Below are positions 59,300 through 64,000 of a stretch of 64,000 nt of DNA, piece after piece. Position 1 is the first letter of the stretch, and every line of letters starts with the position of its first letter. Under the pieces are notes generated by a model. The model saw only the letters and a list, made by a program, of their open reading frames with translations, was not told the DNA's origin and ran no database searches. The stretch covers positions 4,340,001 to 4,404,000 of the forward strand of contig NZ_CP072610.1 in assembly GCF_021029445.1 (NCBI RefSeq). The letters run 5' to 3'. Source of the DNA: Pseudomonas wenzhouensis. GTDB taxonomy: Bacteria; Pseudomonadota; Gammaproteobacteria; Pseudomonadales; Pseudomonadaceae. The position numbers and the translations under genes are program-made.

Positions 59300-61264
59300 A
59301 TGCCAGACAATGCCCACGCTCCACTGCCCGCCGTGCTCGCCGGCCCGCTGCTGCGCCGCCTGGAGCCCGGCCGCCTGGTGCTGTGGCTGGTGGCCAGTGG
59401 CGAGCTGAACCTGCACCTGTGGCTGCAGCCCGAAGGCCAGGCGCCGCAAACCCATGCCCTGCACGCGCACTGTCAGCAGTTGCCGCTGGGCCGGCATGCC
59501 GTGCTGCACCTGATCGACCTGCCGCTTGCCGAGGCACTTCCGCAGGACACGCGCATCGCCTACGACCTGCAGATCATCGACAGCGCAGGCGCGAAAGGCA
59601 TGCGCGACTGGGCGCCGCACCTGCTCTACGACGGCGCTGAGCACGCTGATTTCGTCCTGCGCGCGCGGGTCGACCAGTTGCTCCATGGTTCCTGCCGCAA
59701 ACCGCATCACGCCGCGACGGATGGCCTGCTCTGCGCCGACCGCCTGCTGGCCGAGCCTCACGACGCCAGGCAACGCCCGGCGCTGCTGCTGATGAGCGGC
59801 GATCAGGTCTACGTCGATGACGTCGCCGGGCCGCTGCTGTGCGCCATCCACCAACTGATCGCCCGCCTCGGCCTGTTCGACGAGTTTCTCCAGGGCGCCG
59901 TGATCGAAGACAGCCAGGCGCTCTACGCCAACCCGGTGGGCTACTACCAACGCGCCGACCTGCTGCCGGCGGTGAAGAGCAACCAGACCCTACGCGACAA
60001 GTTCTTCGGCGGTGTGGAGAAACCCGTCTTCACCAGCAGCAGTGCCGACAACCATCTGGTGACCTTCGCCGAGATGATCGCCATGTACCTGCTGGTCTGG
60101 TCGCCTGTGCCCTGGACGCTGATCAGCGAACAGCAGCCGCCGCTGAGCGCAGAACAGCAGCAGCGTTATGCCCGTGAGCGCGAACGCATCGATGCCTTCC
60201 GCCAGAGCCTCGGCCAGGCTGCACGGGTGTTCGCCCACCTGCCGACGCTGATGATCTTCGACGACCACGACGTCACCGATGACTGGAACCTCTCCGCGCG
60301 CTGGGAGCAGACCGCCTACGGCCACCCCTTTTCCAAGCGCATCATCGGCAATGCCCTGCTTGCCTACCTGCTGTGCCAGGGCTGGGGCAACAATCCCGAT
60401 GTATTCGATGAGCCGCTGCAGGCCTTTGCCGACCTGCTGCAGCAGCGCCAGAACGAGCATCTGCGGGCCGCAGCGCAGGACGCGCTGATCGACCAGTTGC
60501 TGCACTTCGAACAATGGCATTACGTGCTGCCCACCACGCCGGCCTTGTTGGTGCTCGACACCCGCACGCGTCGCTGGCGCAGTGAAGGGCATCTGTCGAA
60601 ACCCTCGGGGCTGATGGACTGGGAGGCGCTGTGCGACTTCCAGCAGGCACTGCTCGATCACCCCAGTTGCATCATCGTCTCGCCCGCGCCGATGTTCGGC
60701 GTGAAGCTGATCGAGGGCATCCAGAAGCTGTTCACCTACGCCGGCCACCCGCTGATGGTCGATGCGGAAAACTGGATGGCCCATCGCGGCGCGGCCAGCG
60801 TGATACTGAACATCTTCCGCCACTCGCGTACGCCGGGGGATTTCGTCATTCTCTCCGGCGACGTGCACTACTCCTTCGTCTACCGCGTGAGCATCCGCCA
60901 CAAGCGTGCCAGCCCGACCATCTGGCAGATCACCAGCAGCGGCATCAAGAACGAATTTCCGGCCAGGCTGCTGGACTGGTTCGACCGCCTCAATCGCTGG
61001 CTCTACGCGCCTTGGTCGCCGCTCAACTGGCTGACCAAACGCCGGCGCATGCGCGTCACCCCGCTGATCCCCGACCGCAGCCGCTCCGGCGAACGCCTGT
61101 GGAACGGCGCCGGCCTCGGCCAGGTGTTCTTCGACGAGCAGGGCCGACCCAAGCGCATCCTCCAGCTCAATGCCGATGGCTCGAAGCCGGTGACGTTCAT
61201 CAGCGAACGCGAAGAGCGGCCGGCCCACGCCACTACGCCTCGCAGTCGCAATGCTGCGCCTTAG
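59300..61264 (+). CDS. PhoD-like metallophosphatase
   Basis: 654 aa, cytoplasmic by appearance (no signal or Tat motif, unlike classical secreted PhoD). Metal-binding motifs of the calcineurin-like PhoD fold are present: 'LLMSGDQVYVDD' (about residue 163), 'LMIFDDHDVTDDWN' (about 320) and 'FVILSGDVHYSFVYR' (about 515). The N-terminal 130 residues form a beta-rich domain. Possible roles are phosphodiester or phosphoester hydrolysis; substrate unknown. It follows the Crp/Fnr gene and ends at a strong stem. Confidence 0.85.
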   Translation: MPDNAHAPLPAVLAGPLLRRLEPGRLVLWLVASGELNLHLWLQPEGQAPQTHALHAHCQQLPLGRHAVLHLIDLPLAEALPQDTRIAYDLQIIDSAGAKGMRDWAPHLLYDGAEHADFVLRARVDQLLHGSCRKPHHAATDGLLCADRLLAEPHDARQRPALLLMSGDQVYVDDVAGPLLCAIHQLIARLGLFDEFLQGAVIEDSQALYANPVGYYQRADLLPAVKSNQTLRDKFFGGVEKPVFTSSSADNHLVTFAEMIAMYLLVWSPVPWTLISEQQPPLSAEQQQRYARERERIDAFRQSLGQAARVFAHLPTLMIFDDHDVTDDWNLSARWEQTAYGHPFSKRIIGNALLAYLLCQGWGNNPDVFDEPLQAFADLLQQRQNEHLRAAAQDALIDQLLHFEQWHYVLPTTPALLVLDTRTRRWRSEGHLSKPSGLMDWEALCDFQQALLDHPSCIIVSPAPMFGVKLIEGIQKLFTYAGHPLMVDAENWMAHRGAASVILNIFRHSRTPGDFVILSGDVHYSFVYRVSIRHKRASPTIWQITSSGIKNEFPARLLDWFDRLNRWLYAPWSPLNWLTKRRRMRVTPLIPDRSRSGERLWNGAGLGQVFFDEQGRPKRILQLNADGSKPVTFISEREERPAHATTPRSRNAAP

Positions 61265-61309
61265 GCTGTGCACGAAAAGGGCCCGCGCTCGGTGATGCTG
61301 CGTTGAAAA

Positions 61310-61329
61310 CGGGCTCGTGCGCGAGCCCG
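61310..61329 (+). terminator. stem after the PhoD-like gene
   Basis: CGGGCTCG-TGCG-CGAGCCCG, perfect 8-bp stem in the convergent gap; no T-run. Confidence 0.65.
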
Positions 61330-61400
61330 AGCAATCAGTTCGACGACCTTTCGCCCAGCCCTCAGGAAAACGCCCCATCACAGCTGAGGGCTTGTGGCAC

Positions 61401-62717
61401 TCAGCGCAGCTTCTCCAGCATCTGGTAGTACCACATGCCGGCGGCCAGCATCGGGTTGCCGAGCTGGTCGCCCAGCGGCACCTTGATGTGCTTGCAGGCG
61501 GCGAAGGTGTCGTACTGCTCCAGGTCGCCGGTGATGGCCTTGGCCATGATCTCGCCCATGATGTGGGTGGTCGCCACGCCATGGCCGGAGTAGCCCTGGC
61601 AGTACCAGACGTTGGACGAGAGCTTGCCCAGCTGCGGGATGCGGTTCATCACGATGCCCATGGCGCAGCTCCACTGGAAATCGATCTGCACGCCCTTGAG
61701 CTGCGGGAAGGTGCGCTCGATGCACGGGCGCAGCTCGCCGGCGATGTCGCGTGAGTCGCGCCCGGAGTAGTTGGCACCGCCGCCGAACAGCAGGCGGCCA
61801 TCGCCGGTCAGGCGGTAGTAGTCGAGCACGAAGCGGCAGTCGTACACCGCCAGGTCATGTGGGTTGATCGCCTCGATCAGCTCGGCGCCCAGCGGCGCGG
61901 TGGTGACGATGCCACCCATGGCCGGGAAGATCATGCCCTTGAGCCTGCGCCGCTCCAGCTTGTGGTAGACGTCGCCGGCCAGCAGCACCTGTTTGGCCTC
62001 GATCCGCCCGCCCGTGGTGACCACCGCCGGGCGCGGGCCGTGGACGATATCCAGCACCTGGGAGTGTTCGAAGATCAGCGCGCCCAGGCTCTCGGCGGCC
62101 TTGGCCTCGCCGAGGCACAGGTTGAGCGGGTGCAGGTGCATGTTGCGGGTGTTCTTCAGCGCGCCGCAGTACAGCTCGCTGCCCAGTTGCGCACGCACGC
62201 CAGCGGCGTCGAGCAGGGTGACATCGGCTTCCATGCCACGGCGCAGCGCTTCCTCGTAGGTCGCCTTGAGCTCGTCCATATGGCTGGCTTTCATCGCCGT
62301 ATGCAGATGGCCGTGCTTGAGGTCGCAGTCGATGCCGTACTTGGCCACACGGCTCTTGATGATCTCGTGGCCGCGCCAGCGCAGGTGCCAGATGAAGTCG
62401 TCCACTTCATCGCCCAGCGTGTTGCGCATCTGCTTGCGCATGGCCTCGTCGCCGGACAGGCTGCCGGTGACCTGGCCACCGTTGCGCCCGCTGGCGCCCC
62501 AGCCGACCTTGTGGGTCTCCACCACGGCCACCTTGAGGCCACGCTCGGCCAGCTCCACCGCCGTGGCGATGCCGGTAAAGCCACCACCGATGATGGCCAC
62601 GTCGACGGTGACACTGCCCTGCAGCGTCGGGTAGTCGCTCTCGAAGTTGAGCGAGGCCGAGTAATAGGAGGGCGCGCGCTCGGCGGCGGGTTTGGCGGGT
62701 TGCTTGATCATGTTCAT
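61401..62717 (-). CDS. gamma-glutamylputrescine oxidase-type FAD oxidoreductase (PuuB/PauB)
   Basis: 438 aa DAO-family flavoenzyme. N-terminal FAD motif 'DVAIIGGGFTGIATAVELAERGLKVAVVE', then 'GWGASGRNGGQVTGSLSGDE' (the GASGRNGGQ flavin loop of PuuB-like enzymes) and the C-terminal FAD contact 'YCQGYSGHGVATTHIMGEIMA'. It probably oxidises gamma-glutamyl-polyamines. The ATG at 62717 (MNMIKQPAKP) has AAGGA 6 nt upstream; the frame continues far upstream without protein-like sequence. It follows a glutamine-synthetase-family gene on the same strand, the classical puuA-puuB pairing. Confidence 0.87.
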   Translation of the reverse strand: MNMIKQPAKPAAERAPSYYSASLNFESDYPTLQGSVTVDVAIIGGGFTGIATAVELAERGLKVAVVETHKVGWGASGRNGGQVTGSLSGDEAMRKQMRNTLGDEVDDFIWHLRWRGHEIIKSRVAKYGIDCDLKHGHLHTAMKASHMDELKATYEEALRRGMEADVTLLDAAGVRAQLGSELYCGALKNTRNMHLHPLNLCLGEAKAAESLGALIFEHSQVLDIVHGPRPAVVTTGGRIEAKQVLLAGDVYHKLERRRLKGMIFPAMGGIVTTAPLGAELIEAINPHDLAVYDCRFVLDYYRLTGDGRLLFGGGANYSGRDSRDIAGELRPCIERTFPQLKGVQIDFQWSCAMGIVMNRIPQLGKLSSNVWYCQGYSGHGVATTHIMGEIMAKAITGDLEQYDTFAACKHIKVPLGDQLGNPMLAAGMWYYQMLEKLR

Positions 62718-62792
62718 TGCATGTCCTTGTGGCGGCAAGCCGCCGTAGGGTGCGCTGTGCGCACAGTTGAATCCGTATTCGCAGACAAGTCC

Positions 62793-62826
62793 GCTCCCAC
62801 AAGCCCCTGCTGCGCCCTGTGGGAGC
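62793..62826. repeat. GCTCCCACA inverted repeat
   Basis: GCTCCCACA facing TGTGGGAGC around 16 nt in the gap between the glutamine-synthetase-family gene and the FAD oxidase gene; a GTAGGGTGCGC stem (about 62746-62763) adjoins it. Confidence 0.75.
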
Positions 62827-62857
62827 AGCCTTGGCCTCGAAGCTGTTGTCCCTCGAC

Positions 62858-64000
62858 TCAGGCGTTGCTCAGATACCAACGCCAGTCCTGCTCGCCGACC
62901 TCGCCCATGAACTGGCGATACTCGGCGCGCTTGACGGCCACATACACCTTGAGAAATTCCGCGCCGAAAGCTTCGCGTGCCCACTCGGACTGCTCCAGCG
63001 CCTGGATCGCTGCCGACCACTGGGTCGGCAGGTACTCGGTGGCCTGGGCGTATCCATTACCTTCGATCGGTGCGCCGGGATCGAGGCGTTCACGAATGCC
63101 CCGGTGAATGCCGGCCAGAATCGCCGCAGCGGCAAGGTAAGGGTTGGCGTCAGCGCCACAGATACGGTGTTCGACGTGACGGGTCTTGGCCGGGCCACCC
63201 GGCACGCGCAGGCTGACGGTGCGGTTGTCCACACCCCAGGTTGGCGCCAGCGGCGCGTAGCTGTTGGCCTGGAAGCGCCGGTAGGAGTTGGCGTTGGGGC
63301 AGAACAGCAGCAGCGAGTCGAGCAGGCTGGCGAGCATGCCGCCAACGGCGTGACGCAGCAGCGGCGTGCCGGCGGGGTCTTCACTGGCAAACAGGCTGTT
63401 GCCCTGTGCATCGGCCAGGCTGACGTGCATGTGCATGCCAGTGCCGGCAATCTCGGCGAACGGCTTGGCCATGAAGCAGGCCTGCATGCCGTGGGCATGG
63501 GCCACCCCCTTGACCAGGCGCTTGTAACGCACCGCCTGATCCATCGCCGCCAGCGCCGGGCCATGCTCCAGGGTGATTTCCACCTGGCCGGGGGCGTACT
63601 CGGAAATCGCCGTACGCGCCGGGATGCCCTGCGCCTTGCAGGCCATATAGAGATCACGCAGGAACGGCTCGATCTGTTCCAGCTCGCGCAGGCCGTAGAC
63701 CTGGGTCTGCCGTGGACGGCCGCCATCGGCGTCCAGCGCCGGCTGCGGGCGGCCCTGGGCGTCGCGCTTCTGGTCGAGCAGGTAGAACTCCAGCTCGCAG
63801 GCCATTACCGGGTGATAGCCGTCGGCTGCAAGCTGCTCGATCACCCGCAGCAACAACTGACGCGGGTCGGCCGGGGTGGCCGGCAGGCCTTCGCTGGGGT
63901 GCATCGACACTTGCACGGCAGCGGTGGGCAACTGCCGCCAGGGCAGGCGCACCAGGCTGCCGGCCAGCGGATAGGCGCGGCAATCGATATCGCCCACCTC
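62858..64000 (-). CDS. glutamine synthetase family protein (PuuA/SpuI type), N-terminus missing
   Basis: 380 residues are in the window; about 70-80 N-terminal residues lie beyond the right edge. The catalytic domain is clear: 'MACELEFYLL' (metal Glu), 'YAPGQVEITLEHGPALAAMDQAVRYK', 'KPFAEIAGTGMHMHVSLAD', 'SYRRFQANSYAPLAPTWGVDNRTVSLRVPG' and 'HRICGADANPYLAAAAILAG'. These suit gamma-glutamylpolyamine synthetases rather than GlnA (no adenylylation Tyr motif at the end). It would ligate glutamate to putrescine or another amine ahead of the PuuB-type oxidase. Confidence 0.88.
   Translation of the reverse strand, partial: EVGDIDCRAYPLAGSLVRLPWRQLPTAAVQVSMHPSEGLPATPADPRQLLLRVIEQLAADGYHPVMACELEFYLLDQKRDAQGRPQPALDADGGRPRQTQVYGLRELEQIEPFLRDLYMACKAQGIPARTAISEYAPGQVEITLEHGPALAAMDQAVRYKRLVKGVAHAHGMQACFMAKPFAEIAGTGMHMHVSLADAQGNSLFASEDPAGTPLLRHAVGGMLASLLDSLLLFCPNANSYRRFQANSYAPLAPTWGVDNRTVSLRVPGGPAKTRHVEHRICGADANPYLAAAAILAGIHRGIRERLDPGAPIEGNGYAQATEYLPTQWSAAIQALEQSEWAREAFGAEFLKVYVAVKRAEYRQFMGEVGEQDWRWYLSNA

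Noticed and set aside
59990..61582. 530-codon minus-strand frame opposite the PhoD-like gene
   Set aside because: The metal-binding motifs of PhoD are on the plus strand; the minus frame begins inside the FAD oxidase gene in the wrong frame.

Overview
This 64 kb window is a high-GC, gene-dense chromosomal segment of a Pseudomonas. Supporting signs are tightly packed operons with ATGA stop/start overlaps, Pseudomonas-type families (DUF2388, DUF2164, OscA, OprD porin, LsfA) and many short extragenic hairpin repeats of the GTAGCCCGGAT type. From memory, the gene order of the first ~23 kb (hisA-hisH-hisB, asmA-like, mutY, yggX, tRNA-Phe, amino-acid ABC transporter, tRNA-Thr, rml genes, dctBD, dctPQM) follows the P. 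aeruginosa PA5141-PA5169 region; the species cannot be fixed without a search.

Layout. 1-1.65 kb: end of the histidine operon (minus strand). 1.74-1.98 kb: a bidirectional terminator split by a 179-bp IS4-like MITE with a 12-bp target duplication. 2-7.6 kb: OFA-family MFS transporter, AsmA-like protein, mutY and yggX. 7.7-8.3 kb: tRNA-Phe followed by a genomic-island scar (integrase stump). 8.35-12.7 kb: polar amino-acid ABC transporter and a methyltransferase. 12.9-16.5 kb: tRNA-Thr and the dTDP-rhamnose genes in the order rmlB-A-C-D. 16.6-23.1 kb: DctB/DctD two-component system and the DctPQM TRAP transporter behind a textbook sigma-54 promoter. 23.3-27.8 kb: DUF502 protein, Lrp-type regulator, an unrecognised 108-aa protein, a stand-alone GspE-type ATPase, a very short NfeD protein coupled to a 19-codon leader, and a DUF2388 protein. 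27.9-34.4 kb: OprD porin, PAS-GGDEF protein, fatty acid desaturase and a GGDEF-EAL protein.

34.5-56.7 kb is dominated by sulfur and oxyanion uptake: a CysP-CysT-CysW set without an ATPase; Mop and SsuBCDAE plus LsfA for sulfonate use; the chromate exporter ChrA; ModABC behind a ModE-like operator; a degenerate sigma-54 activator; an alpha/beta hydrolase; and OscA-Sbp-CysT-CysW-CysA. The lsfA and oscA upstream regions share AT-rich sequence blocks, suggesting a common sulfur-starvation control (CysB is the obvious candidate). The single CysA probably energises both permeases, and ChrA between them would export chromate that enters through sulfate permeases.

57-64 kb: an unrecognised secreted protein, an Mpo1/DUF962 membrane protein, a Crp/Fnr regulator beside a perfect 16-bp palindrome, a PhoD-like phosphatase, and a PuuB-type oxidase with a partial glutamine-synthetase-family gene, probably for polyamine breakdown.

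No rRNA, CRISPR array, intact prophage or complete insertion sequence was seen.
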